Shown here piece by piece: positions 43,741 to 52,581 of a stretch of DNA of 64,000 nucleotides; within the stretch, counting starts at the first letter, position 1; every line of letters begins with the position of its first letter. Below the pieces are notes generated by a model. The model worked only from the letters and a program-made list of their open reading frames with translations. It was not told the DNA's origin and ran no database searches. Origin of the DNA: Naumovozyma dairenensis CBS 421 (taxonomy: Eukaryota > Ascomycota > Saccharomycetes > Saccharomycetales > Saccharomycetaceae); NCBI RefSeq assembly GCF_000227115.2, contig NC_016480.1, positions 930,001 to 994,000 of the forward strand, in the 5' to 3' direction. A program made the position numbers and the translations under genes.

Positions 43741-45168
43741 ATGTCGGAACCTGAAAGTGCATACAGGAAACAAAAGATTAAAGAAACAAAGCAACAGAAG
43801 AACTTTATTCAAAGTATAACTTCTGTATTGACAACTACTCCAGAACCTGCTGTTGTGACGGCCCAATATGCTAATGACCTAGTAATCGAACCTGAAATTG
43901 AAGCATATGCAAAGTTAGCAGGACATGGATGGACATTTTTCGCTAGGGATCTGAAAATTACACTTGGTAGGAACACAGATAGTATACAGTCTGATTCAAG
44001 TATTCATAATATTGGTGGTATTGATATTGATTTAGGGCCAACTAAGGTTGTTTCTAGAAAGCATGCAACAATCAGATATAATATGGAATCCATGGCATGG
44101 CAATTATTCGTTATGGGGCGTAATGGTGCTAAGGTAGATTGCGTTCGAGTTCCTGTCGGACCTGATGCTCCACCTACTACATTACATAGCGGTTCACTCT
44201 TAGATGTTGGCGGTATTCAGATGCTCTTCATTTTACCTGGCAAAAAGCCACTCTTTTCAGATACCGTTTTGAATATCTTAGTCCCAAGATTAATTAATTT
44301 GTACGGTAAAGCTACTAATGAGAACAAATTCTTACGCGCTTTAATTAACGATTCACAATACATGAAAGAACACAACCTGCATGCGGACCCAGTAGCAACT
44401 TCCAGTCAAAGTCCTAGAAATAATCATTTAAATGATATTGACGGTTCTGTGGAACTCTTTCAGAATTCTCTTAACTCTTCAGACATGCATACAAAATCAA
44501 ATGCTACTTCAGATGGACATTCCTTTACAACAGATTCCCCTGTTGAAGCAGGCGATACATTGCTCTCTAATGGGGATGAAAGTCGAGTGGAACAATCCAA
44601 TGATAATATAAATCAAATTGTTTACAATAAGTCCATGAAAAGGGACCATGAAAAATCCTCGAGAAAGACATCCTGGGCAGCGATGATAGCTGAGGCAATC
44701 TTATCCAAAGAGGAAGGGACTATCACTTTATCGGATATTTATGTTTACATTACGGACAATTATCCATTGTACATTTTAAAGAGTGCTGGGTGGAAAAATG
44801 CAGTACGACACAACCTATCATTAAATGCTGCATTCGAGAAAGTTCCAAGAAGAGCAAACGAAACAGGTAAAGGTATGTATTGGAGAATAGCAGAAGCATA
44901 TAAGACAAACTTTCTGAACCAATGGAAACGTGGTGAAGTAAATAAGGTAAGACGTGGTGGTGCTGTTGACAGAGTCCTCCACCTGTATATATCTAGACAC
45001 AGCAAATTTCCGGAACAGAAACCAGTGGAAACGAAACCGGTACATGTTGAATTGCAAGAAATGTCAGTGGCTCTGCAAAATGATAAGATACCTGATCAAG
45101 GAGAGGAAATTTTACCCCTTGAACCTAGTGTTGATACAAAGGATGTCGCTGCTTCTAATAATTCCTGA
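43741..45168 (+). CDS. FKH1: Forkhead transcription factor Fkh1 (FHA plus divergent forkhead)
   Basis: 475 residues against 484 in S. cerevisiae. The FHA domain at about 60-165 keeps ITLGRNTDS, VSRKHATI and MGRNGAKV, the phosphothreonine-binding signature. The forkhead domain at about 309-392 keeps GWKNAVRHNLSLNAAFEKVPRR, with the base-contacting N..RH, and a GKGMYWRI wing. Its beginning, however, is RKTSWAAMIAEAIL where forkhead proteins normally have KPPxSYAxMI. Fkh1 controls CLB2-cluster transcription, mating-type donor preference and origin timing in S. cerevisiae. Gene order (ASG1, FKH1, CSM2) makes this FKH1 rather than FKH2. The start is the ATG directly preceding SEPESAY, and the frame is intact. 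Confidence 0.92.
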   Translation: MSEPESAYRKQKIKETKQQKNFIQSITSVLTTTPEPAVVTAQYANDLVIEPEIEAYAKLAGHGWTFFARDLKITLGRNTDSIQSDSSIHNIGGIDIDLGPTKVVSRKHATIRYNMESMAWQLFVMGRNGAKVDCVRVPVGPDAPPTTLHSGSLLDVGGIQMLFILPGKKPLFSDTVLNILVPRLINLYGKATNENKFLRALINDSQYMKEHNLHADPVATSSQSPRNNHLNDIDGSVELFQNSLNSSDMHTKSNATSDGHSFTTDSPVEAGDTLLSNGDESRVEQSNDNINQIVYNKSMKRDHEKSSRKTSWAAMIAEAILSKEEGTITLSDIYVYITDNYPLYILKSAGWKNAVRHNLSLNAAFEKVPRRANETGKGMYWRIAEAYKTNFLNQWKRGEVNKVRRGGAVDRVLHLYISRHSKFPEQKPVETKPVHVELQEMSVALQNDKIPDQGEEILPLEPSVDTKDVAASNNS

Positions 45169-45804
45169 TCGATTTGTGCAGTCTTTTAGGAGAACGTATG
45201 TTTTATCAGCAAGTTAAATAGAGCAAAAAATACAGTAATATGTTTCACACCAAGTAGTCGAATCCATTGAGATTATTATCCTTCTGATAACGTACGTCAA
45301 AAGTTAATACCATTACCATCAAGATATTATTAACGTTCATATATAGATATATATACTCATGAACTGTAATTTTATAAGACTCGTTATTTCGGAGAAAGTA
45401 TTATTGGTAGAGAACAAATCATAAATACAAACTTATTATTAAGATTTTTACTTGCAACGATTCTATTCTTAAAAAGAAAGTTTCAGATAAATACGGAGAT
45501 TTATCCTTTTAAGCTGCAGTGGCATATGGTACCGAATATATATTCAATAACTGCTATTTGGCATGCTGCAAGTCCAAGGAAAGAGGGAACGGTTGTGATT
45601 TCAACTCCGAAGAGCATTCCAGGAACTGCATTATGTGACGCGTAAACGTTAGTCTTTGCGTGTTTTTATTTCGCGAATTCGCACCTACCGTTTTGATTTA
45701 TGAGAACAATGAAGACTTCCGATATGATGTGGTTAAAAAGAAGATAATATTTGTTCAAATAAAGGCATTTTCCAACAGAATCAGTTCAGTTGAATGAAAA
45801 TAAC
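45169..45804. promoter_or_regulatory. CSM2 promoter with MluI cell-cycle box
   Basis: About 640 bp between FKH1 and CSM2. An ACGCGT (MCB, MBF site) at 45638-45643 lies about 160 bp upstream of the CSM2 ATG, consistent with G1/S expression of a recombination gene. No other gene is visible. Confidence 0.5.
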
Positions 45805-46458
45805 ATGGAAAATGAAGAATGGGATTTGATAACTGCATGGATTTCCTCTACAGGATCCCATTTGTCACAATATATGTCATCGCATTTGAGGCCAACTGAA
45901 AAATCAAATGAAGTACGTCAATTATACTTCATAGATGCCACCAATTCTTTCCCTTTGCAACAATTTCAAAATTTGATACCTTACAACGGGGAAGATGAGA
46001 ATAAGAGAATTTATGACAATATTAGGATCATAACATGTTTGGAATTAGGTGAATTAGCAATGGTTTTAAATAAGATAATCCAAAGCATTCAATTAAATAA
46101 AATTAAAAGACAAAAAAATACGACTACTCAAAGCGAGAAACCAAAAGAAGGTAATTTGAATATATTAATTGTCGTCAACGGATTAGAGACGATGTTTAGA
46201 AATACGCGATTTAAAGAGAATGTAGAAGTCACTCATTCAGTACTTCGAATGGCTTTATTAAAATTGAGAATCCTATCTAATGAAAGAAATGGATATCATC
46301 TACGAAGTTTAGTACTGTTCCCCTTGGAAGAAATGAAAAATCTAAGCACCAAACAATTGAAACGACTTAAGTCATCGTCTAATCGTGGTCAAAATGATGG
46401 TAGCAGCGTCGGTGATTATGTTTGCAAATACTATGTAGATCGCGTTATCATAATGTGA
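45805..46458 (+). CDS. CSM2: Shu complex subunit Csm2
   Basis: 217 residues from the ATG at 45805 (MENEEWDLITAW). The frame opens five codons earlier without an ATG. S. cerevisiae Csm2 is 213 residues and shares LFFIDATSSFPL-type (here LYFIDATNSFPLQQF), VNGLETMFRN (ILYINGLEVMFRN) and a C-terminal YVCKYYVDR. Csm2 has a RecA/Rad51-paralogue-like fold and, with Psy3, Shu1 and Shu2, helps Rad51 filament assembly in error-free damage tolerance. It is a fast-evolving protein, so orthology rests on these blocks and on its place between FKH1 and RPL16. Confidence 0.9.
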   Translation: MENEEWDLITAWISSTGSHLSQYMSSHLRPTEKSNEVRQLYFIDATNSFPLQQFQNLIPYNGEDENKRIYDNIRIITCLELGELAMVLNKIIQSIQLNKIKRQKNTTTQSEKPKEGNLNILIVVNGLETMFRNTRFKENVEVTHSVLRMALLKLRILSNERNGYHLRSLVLFPLEEMKNLSTKQLKRLKSSSNRGQNDGSSVGDYVCKYYVDRVIIM

Positions 46459-46478
46459 AGAATAAGATATGACTGTCA

Positions 46479-46530
46479 CCATCCGTACATTATAGAAAGA
46501 AATCAAACGAGGTTGGCTGCATCCGTACCC
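46479..46530 (+). promoter_or_regulatory. Tandem Rap1-type sites of the RPL16 promoter
   Basis: CCATCCGTACATT at 46479-46491 matches the classic Rap1 UAS-rpg element. GCATCCGTACCC at 46519-46530 is a second copy in the same direction. They lie about 315-370 bp upstream of the RPL16 ATG, the usual arrangement for yeast ribosomal protein genes. Confidence 0.75.
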
Positions 46531-46846
46531 CGCACATTATTGCTGTTTCACTTTGTCTAGACTAGAAAGTTGAAATGAAGTTTGGTTTTTATCGTCAGAA
46601 ATCGGCAAGCAAGACTTTAGAATATGCGCGCGCGATGAGTTCAAGCGTTACCCAGTTGACGCCCAACAGTGCAATTTCCAAAAACTAGTGAGTGAACCGT
46701 AAGCAGGTTTCTCTGTGTACGTACGCGGGTAGATCAAATGGACTATATCGAAATTGGCGACTAAGATATAATATGAAGCTATTATTTTCAGATATTGGGC
46801 TTATCTTAAAGAACTGATAAACCTACAAGGAAGAAATACATCCAAA

Positions 46847-47449
46847 ATGAGCAGTTTTGAACCAGTCTTTGTTGTCGATGGTAAGGGACATTTATTAGGT
46901 CGTTTAGCCTCCATTGTTGCTAAACAAATTTTAAATGGTCAAAAGGTTGTTGTCGTCAGAGCTGAAGCTTTGAACATTTCTGGTGAATTTTTCAGAAACA
47001 AATTAAAGTACCATGATTATTTGAGAAAGGCTACTCGTTTCAACAAGACTCGTGGTCCATTCCATTTCAGAGCTCCATCTAGAATCTTCTACAAGGCGGT
47101 TAGAGGTATGGTTTCTCATAAGACTGCTCGTGGTAAGGCTGCCTTAGAACGTTTAAAGGTCTTTGAAGGTATTCCACCACCATATGACAAGAAGAAGAGA
47201 GTTGTAGTCCCAAACGCTTTGAGAGTTTTGAGATTGAAACCAGGTAGAAAGTATACTACTTTAGGGAAGTTGTCCTCTTCTGTTGGTTGGAAATACGAAG
47301 ATGTTGTCTCCAAGTTGGAAGAAAAGAGAAAAGTTAGATCTGCTGAATACTACGCCAAGAAGAGAGCTTTCAACAAGAAAATTGCATCTGCTGATGCCTC
47401 TGTTGCTGAAACTGAAGCTGCAAAACAATTAGTTACTTTCGGTTACTAA
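46847..47449 (+). CDS. RPL16A: 60S ribosomal protein L16 (uL13)
   Basis: 200 residues against 199 in S. cerevisiae. It starts [20 protein letters not shown] and continues through [50 protein letters not shown] and [19 protein letters not shown]. It is a component of the large ribosomal subunit. Codon use is strongly biased to preferred yeast codons, as for a highly expressed gene. The coding sequence is continuous from ATG to stop. S. cerevisiae RPL16A and RPL16B both carry an intron, so it has been lost here or lies outside the coding region. It follows CSM2 and precedes FLX1, as in S. cerevisiae. Confidence 0.97.
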   Translation: MSSFEPVFVVDGKGHLLGRLASIVAKQILNGQKVVVVRAEALNISGEFFRNKLKYHDYLRKATRFNKTRGPFHFRAPSRIFYKAVRGMVSHKTARGKAALERLKVFEGIPPPYDKKKRVVVPNALRVLRLKPGRKYTTLGKLSSSVGWKYEDVVSKLEEKRKVRSAEYYAKKRAFNKKIASADASVAETEAAKQLVTFGY

Positions 47450-47800
47450 GTTTTAGATATATTGAAAAGAAACAACATAGACTATTAATAGTTAACAGAA
47501 TAATAATATTACGAAATTACAATAATATAATGTAAATAACATAATATAAAAAATAAATTAAAAACATTAAAAACGTGTAGTCTACTGTAAGATGGCAAGA
47601 TGATGGTAGTATTCGCGATTTTATCTGAACATGATCTAATAATAGGGACACTTCGCAATAGTCATTTGTAGAACTTAAACTTATTTTAACGAGGGTAAAA
47701 TTGATATTATTGATAATGAATGAAGTTACAAATGGGGTCGAGAATAAATAAGTATTATTATATATATGTGGGGATGATGTGTCCTTCTGCTTAAAAAGTA
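47450..47800. other. RPL16-FLX1 convergent region
   Basis: About 350 bp of AT-rich 3' flank shared by two convergent genes. No additional feature is seen. Confidence 0.6.
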
Positions 47801-48820
47801 TTAAAGAAACGCCTTGAGATTTTCATATATACAGAAAGTGATGCAAGTAGAGGGTACGGCCCTTATTAAATTCGCCAACAATCCCTTATAAAGACCTTTG
47901 AATCCATTATCTTTATAGATTTGTTTCGTTAAAGTTAAAAAGCGCTCATTGTGTACCTTCGTTGTTACCGTTGATGAGTTTCGGTTGTTGTTAGTATTAT
48001 GCAATGATTTAATGATTTGAAGGTTTGCTTTTAATAATTGGAAGGGATAAACAGCTGATACAGAAATCATTTTACTTATTGATGTAATGAAAATGATTTT
48101 ATAATTTTCAGTTTTCTTTCGCAATCTTGATTTTTCTTGTTCATAATGATTATTCTTGTCGTTGTATATATTAAACTTCAATTTTAAATTGTCATAAACC
48201 ATAAAATACAGTGCACCTTGAGAAACACCAAATAAAGATGGCACTAGACCTTTCCAAAGGGCTCTTGGACCTTCCTCTTTCATTATAGACTTGAAACCAT
48301 TCATTATTGATGTATAGGAGTGTGAATTTGTTTTGCTTGTTGACATTATTCTTGTTTTGATGACCCATAATGGATTCGTTAATAAAGTAGTCATCACCCC
48401 GCTGAATAATCCAGATACTAAGAAAACTGAGGATTTATTGGGTTCTTTCTTGTCACTAGACGGGTTTATTTTGTGCCAGTTGTCAAATATATATGATTTA
48501 GAATGATTATATAATCCAAAATATAATCCCCATGCCACGGTATTACCAATCAAATTAATTGGTAACCCTCTATATGACTCCTTTATCAAATTTTCCCAAA
48601 ATTTATTTCGATTATGGTGAATTTTTGCCGTGTGGATCAAATCCTTGATAATGAATAAATAACCTTTGTTATGGATGGTTTTATTACTAGCTAATAGTTG
48701 GACCCTTACTTTGAGAAGGTCTAATGGATGAACAATCAAAGTTGTTAATGAACCAGCAGTTAAACCGCACAAAATTTCTCTTTGTAACGAAGTAAGATAA
48801 GTAGTATCATGACGACTCAT
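47801..48820 (-). CDS. FLX1: Mitochondrial FAD carrier Flx1
   Basis: 339 residues (S. cerevisiae 311). A mitochondrial carrier family protein with three repeats. The signatures HPLDLLKVRVQL, NPLWVIKTRIMS and YPFQLLKANLQI begin repeats one to three, and each is followed by a second membrane helix. PLW in the second repeat is typical of the folate/FAD/NAD-type carriers. It is in the inner membrane and supports FAD balance between matrix and cytosol. The extra length comes from polar insertions between the helices. It is divergent from VHS2, with snR68 between, as in S. cerevisiae. Confidence 0.94.
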   Translation of the reverse strand: MSRHDTTYLTSLQREILCGLTAGSLTTLIVHPLDLLKVRVQLLASNKTIHNKGYLFIIKDLIHTAKIHHNRNKFWENLIKESYRGLPINLIGNTVAWGLYFGLYNHSKSYIFDNWHKINPSSDKKEPNKSSVFLVSGLFSGVMTTLLTNPLWVIKTRIMSTSKTNSHSYTSIMNGFKSIMKEEGPRALWKGLVPSLFGVSQGALYFMVYDNLKLKFNIYNDKNNHYEQEKSRLRKKTENYKIIFITSISKMISVSAVYPFQLLKANLQIIKSLHNTNNNRNSSTVTTKVHNERFLTLTKQIYKDNGFKGLYKGLLANLIRAVPSTCITFCIYENLKAFL

Positions 48821-49115
48821 GGATAATTAGATCAGTAGGTTGTCTGATGTTGAATAGAAGCTACTATTAAAGGGTTTATAGCTCTACCATTGCTGCTCTA
48901 TATATTTGGTCTCGTTATTCAGTTGTTCTGGTTAATTTAATACCTAATTTCTTACATAATCCAACGTTACGTAAAAAGTTTATGTCCGTAAAAATTTCAA
49001 TGTGAAAAAGGCATTCTGATGTTTGATTCAAGCTAGTTAAACTTCTACAATGTCAATTACTGGGTTTTATGTGAGAACGTGGTGTACGAAGTGTAGTCCA
49101 CATACAAACAAGGTT

Positions 49116-49241
49116 GGAAAGAAGAGGATTATATCAGTAGAAAATTTCTGTTAAAGTTTAGTTTCCTAGGAAGAAGTACTTAAACTAATCCTTCAAGACG
49201 ATAACGCAGTAAATATATTCATCATTTCTCCTTTTCTTTCC
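49116..49241 (-). ncRNA. SNR68: Box C/D snoRNA snR68 (guides 25S rRNA 2'-O-methylation)
   Basis: On the minus strand, box C ATGATGA is at 49225-49219 and box D CTGA at 49137-49134. The ends pair: GGAAAGAA (49241-49234) with TTCTTTCC (49123-49116), plus an inner GAG/CTC, giving a strong terminal stem. The guide complementary to 25S rRNA is at 49209-49198. The plus strand there reads ACGATAACGCAG, which is rRNA sequence from the peptidyl-transferase region as I recall it. A TTGA-type D' box follows at 49196-49193. The fifth nucleotide upstream of D' pairs with an A, consistent with S. cerevisiae Am2640, the snR68 target. S. cerevisiae snR68 also lies between FLX1 and VHS2. The ends are estimated from the stem. 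Confidence 0.88.
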
Positions 49242-49878
49242 GATTTTTACAACAGACAGTATAGTTAAACATTTTACTGTCTTCGCTCTCAATATCAAAA
49301 GATATGATTAAAATTGAATAGCCTTATTCAATAATTCAAAGAAAAGAACAGTCTCATAAAATTTCGCCACTTTTACACTGTGAAGTCTACACTTGATTCT
49401 TCTCTTTAATCCTATAAACACCGATATGGAAAAAAGTGTTTATATTTATCAATGCAGGCTTTGAACAGGACAAATTTAGAATGGAATAATACGAGATGAA
49501 ACGGATTAAGCCATTAATATAGTTCGAACAAGTTGTTCAAAGTCGCAATGAATTTATATAGTCGTCGGTTTCAGCGACATCATCTTCGAGAGAGAGAAAG
49601 AGAGAAAACTCTGTTCACAGAAGACCTAATTAGAAAAATTTAAGAAAAGAATATCGTTAAATACGGCTAATTTTATACTGGAACTATAGAGAATTAAATA
49701 CTCCAATCACGTGACATTGTCTTCCGGAGTTGTTTAAATGTTTGGGTCTTTTGTTCTAACAGGTAAAAGTGTCTGTTGCCCGGGTCTGTCTGAGTTGGGC
49801 TATGCGCCCACCCCTCCCCCCTTTGGGTGGTTTTGTACGGATATTTCCTGCGAAGAGGACATTTTCAATCCCACCTTA

Positions 49879-49915
49879 CGGACGGATAATGTCGGACGGA
49901 TAATGTCGGACGGAT
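49879..49915. repeat. 14-bp minisatellite upstream of VHS2
   Basis: Unit CGGACGGATAATGT repeated 2.6 times without change (49879-49892, 49893-49906, partial to 49915). Confidence 0.9.
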
Positions 49916-49951
49916 CACAAATGCTCGTAGGTACCGAACAGAGAACGATCT

Positions 49952-50009
49952 AAGACAAAGATAAGACAAAGACGAGACAAAAGACGAGACAAAAGACGAG
50001 ACAAAAAAA
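49952..50009. repeat. About 12-bp minisatellite AGACAAAAGACG upstream of VHS2
   Basis: Nearly five copies of a purine-only-plus-C unit (AAGACAAAGAT variants at the left, AGACAAAAGACG at 49975-49986 and 49987-49998). It ends in an A run and is followed at about 50058-50083 by the opposite CT-rich strand pattern. Confidence 0.85.
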
Positions 50010-50355
50010 ATAGCCAAGTTATGCAACCTCCTGGCCGCTCCGGCATTCCGCTTCTCAAAATCTCTCTCTCTTTGTCTCTTTGAATTGCTTTACCAAATTG
50101 AAAATACAATTAATAGGAAGTTAAAGGTTTATCACATTTTTATATACGTAAACTATACCTATATGTATATACGTCTATTGGTCTAGCTGCAACAATAATA
50201 AAAACACCCCACGATCTGGCTCTCTTGTATGCAGACACACTCGATTAACCAGAGCAAAATAAAATATATAACAATTTGCCATACTTTTGACTTCTTCTTA
50301 CCCTATAACACAGATTATTAAACGCCTCTAAAACTGTCAGATACGTGGAGGAACT

Positions 50356-52581
50356 ATGACTGCTACTACTGCTGTTACTACTACTACTACTACTACTACT
50401 TCTGCTACTGCTACAGCACCTATCCAAGATAATAATAGTAATAATACTTCTAGTACAAGAAATAATAATACCAATACTGGCAGCCATCATCCTAATGAGA
50501 ATAATCGAAACGACATATTTGAGAGCAGAAGTTATGATACCGGATCTGCTATCAATGAGGATGATACGTGTGAACCACAGATCTTTGAAAGAAACGTAGA
50601 AGATCCCTACATTTTAACTAAGACTGCTTCCAATTCTAATTTAGGTTTGAACTTATCAAGAAATGCAAGTCATACAAGCTTGTTACAAAGAAGAATTAGT
50701 ACTTCAAGTTCTGCCTCAAATAGACCGCGCTACTTCTCTACTTCGAACTTAAATACTTTGACTCCTCAGTTAACTAATTCATCTTCTGCATCTTTATCAT
50801 TATCGAGATCTGGGTCGAGATCTTATAACAATCCTGACAACGCTCCCGGATCCCCAGATTATGTCCTACCAAATCACAATTCTCTGGACCATCATCATAA
50901 TTTGGAAAATTTCGTGCCTCCGGCACTAGATGCAGGTTGTTCCATAGTTACTGATAAAGATACAAATCTAGATGATATTGACATGATATATTCTAAAAGA
51001 CCTTCCACTATAGGTTTGGATCTGGCTTTAGGTAGAACTAGCAGTTTCTCTACTTTGATAGATAACAATAATTATACCAATTACGACGAAGATTATAATA
51101 ACGAAATGAATAATCCTTCCATATCTTTAAATGGTACCAATACAAATTTATCTAATTCAAGCAATAACAATGACAAAAATATCAATAATAATGGCCGTAA
51201 CAGCCCACGATTATTAAGATTTTACTCATACGTTGATATGCTTTCAGATGAAAATATACGCAGAAATTCTACTAATAATAACAATAACACTATAAATGGC
51301 AGTGTTAGTAATAATCCTATTGGTTCGAATAGATATGTTGGGGGTATCCCAAACAATAACGCATATTATACAAATCGTCATAGACCTTCTTTAATTAATC
51401 ATTATTCCTCTGGGTACAATCAAAATTTTCGTCTTCATTTAAATCAAAAGCAAATGCAAAATGATTTATCCGCTTCTCCGTCAACATCACCAACTCAATT
51501 CACAAATCCATTCGTCCCATCAAACGTTAATCAAAATAGCTTATTAAGAAGATATTCTAATACTAATTCGCCCTTCAATAACACAGCAACGACAAATGGT
51601 AATACCAAGCCCAATAATAATATATTATTACGAAAATCAATTACCAACACAAATCCCCTAGTTAAATTACCTTCTAATAGTCTTTCAACCACATTTATGA
51701 AGTCAGATAAAGTTTCAAACAATACCGATAAAAATGAAAGCAAGAAGAATAAATTACTGAAAAATTCAAGATTCCATATAGATTCTAGTGGAAGTGAAGA
51801 TACATCAACAGACGAAGAGGAAAATTATGATGATAACATCAAAGATGATGCTAAAATGTACGATGATGTATTTGAAGAGTGTAATCCGGAGGCTTTAACT
51901 GACACTGCTAATAATAATAGTGTATCATTAAAGCAGCCATTTTCTCCGCCATCTAGCTATTCAAATGTACTTGGAGCAAAGTCTGGAGTTTCTTCTTATG
52001 TAAGTCAACAACAGAAGCAAGTTCGACCTCGTACTTTAAGTCATGTTAGACATTCAACGTCACCAAACATCAGTTTTAATACAACTGCAACTAATAATTT
52101 ATCATCTACCCTCTTTAGACCAAGAACATTATCCAATTCCACAAGAACCCCAGTAATAAATTCAGCAGCAGCGGCAACGAGATCACCACCACAAGTCAAT
52201 AAAAATGATCTATTTAAAATACAAACAACAGAGCCGGTGGCCAATTTTTCATCTTTGTCTTCAACATCACAAGCGCCAATGATAGACGAGAATTTGCAAA
52301 CTGAAAGATTAAGTGATGTATTAAGAAGGAGAGTGTATGTGAGTAATAGTCTCAGTAACAATAACTCAAGATCATCAAGTCAACCATCATCACCTTCCCC
52401 GCCTTCCATGTCATCATTTTCAAGTCCAATACAAAAGCACAGTAGCGTAAACAATAGTAGTATTAGTAATAGCAGCGGTATTTTTACGCATGACGATCTC
52501 AAGGAAAATGCAGATGCAAATGTATCGAATTCAAACTCGAATTCAAACTCTACCATTACAGCGATAGGTTCCTCCAAATAA
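50356..52581 (+). CDS. VHS2: Vhs2/Mlf3-family regulator
   Basis: 741 residues against 436 in S. cerevisiae Vhs2. Conserved islands are FERNVEDPYILTKTASN (about 75-92), NFVPPALDAGCSIVTD (about 187-203), DIDMIYSKRPSTIGLDLALG and RLLRFYSYVDMLSDEN (about 286-302). Between them lie long Asn/Ser-rich runs, and the N-terminus has an ACT-codon run giving poly-Thr. A FHIDSSGSEDTSTDEEE acidic block (about 475) matches the Vhs2 FHMESSGSE block. Vhs2 is a cytoplasmic protein involved in septin stability at mitotic exit, and its overexpression relieves the sit4 hal3 block. Most of the extra length is low-complexity expansion. Gene order confirms VHS2 rather than its paralogue MLF3. Confidence 0.92.
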   Translation: MTATTAVTTTTTTTTSATATAPIQDNNSNNTSSTRNNNTNTGSHHPNENNRNDIFESRSYDTGSAINEDDTCEPQIFERNVEDPYILTKTASNSNLGLNLSRNASHTSLLQRRISTSSSASNRPRYFSTSNLNTLTPQLTNSSSASLSLSRSGSRSYNNPDNAPGSPDYVLPNHNSLDHHHNLENFVPPALDAGCSIVTDKDTNLDDIDMIYSKRPSTIGLDLALGRTSSFSTLIDNNNYTNYDEDYNNEMNNPSISLNGTNTNLSNSSNNNDKNINNNGRNSPRLLRFYSYVDMLSDENIRRNSTNNNNNTINGSVSNNPIGSNRYVGGIPNNNAYYTNRHRPSLINHYSSGYNQNFRLHLNQKQMQNDLSASPSTSPTQFTNPFVPSNVNQNSLLRRYSNTNSPFNNTATTNGNTKPNNNILLRKSITNTNPLVKLPSNSLSTTFMKSDKVSNNTDKNESKKNKLLKNSRFHIDSSGSEDTSTDEEENYDDNIKDDAKMYDDVFEECNPEALTDTANNNSVSLKQPFSPPSSYSNVLGAKSGVSSYVSQQQKQVRPRTLSHVRHSTSPNISFNTTATNNLSSTLFRPRTLSNSTRTPVINSAAAATRSPPQVNKNDLFKIQTTEPVANFSSLSSTSQAPMIDENLQTERLSDVLRRRVYVSNSLSNNNSRSSSQPSSPSPPSMSSFSSPIQKHSSVNNSSISNSSGIFTHDDLKENADANVSNSNSNSNSTITAIGSSK

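Larger units (their letters stand above)
48821..50355. other. FLX1-VHS2 intergenic region outside snR68
   Basis: Besides snR68 it holds TCACGTGA (Cbf1-type E-box) at 49707-49714, a GC-rich stretch near 49780-49860 and two minisatellites at 49879-50009. The ORF at 49738-49953 overlaps these repeats and is not a convincing gene. Confidence 0.65.

Noticed and set aside
49738..49953. 71-codon ORF upstream of VHS2
   Set aside because: It overlaps the minisatellite and the GC-rich stretch and shows no protein-like features.
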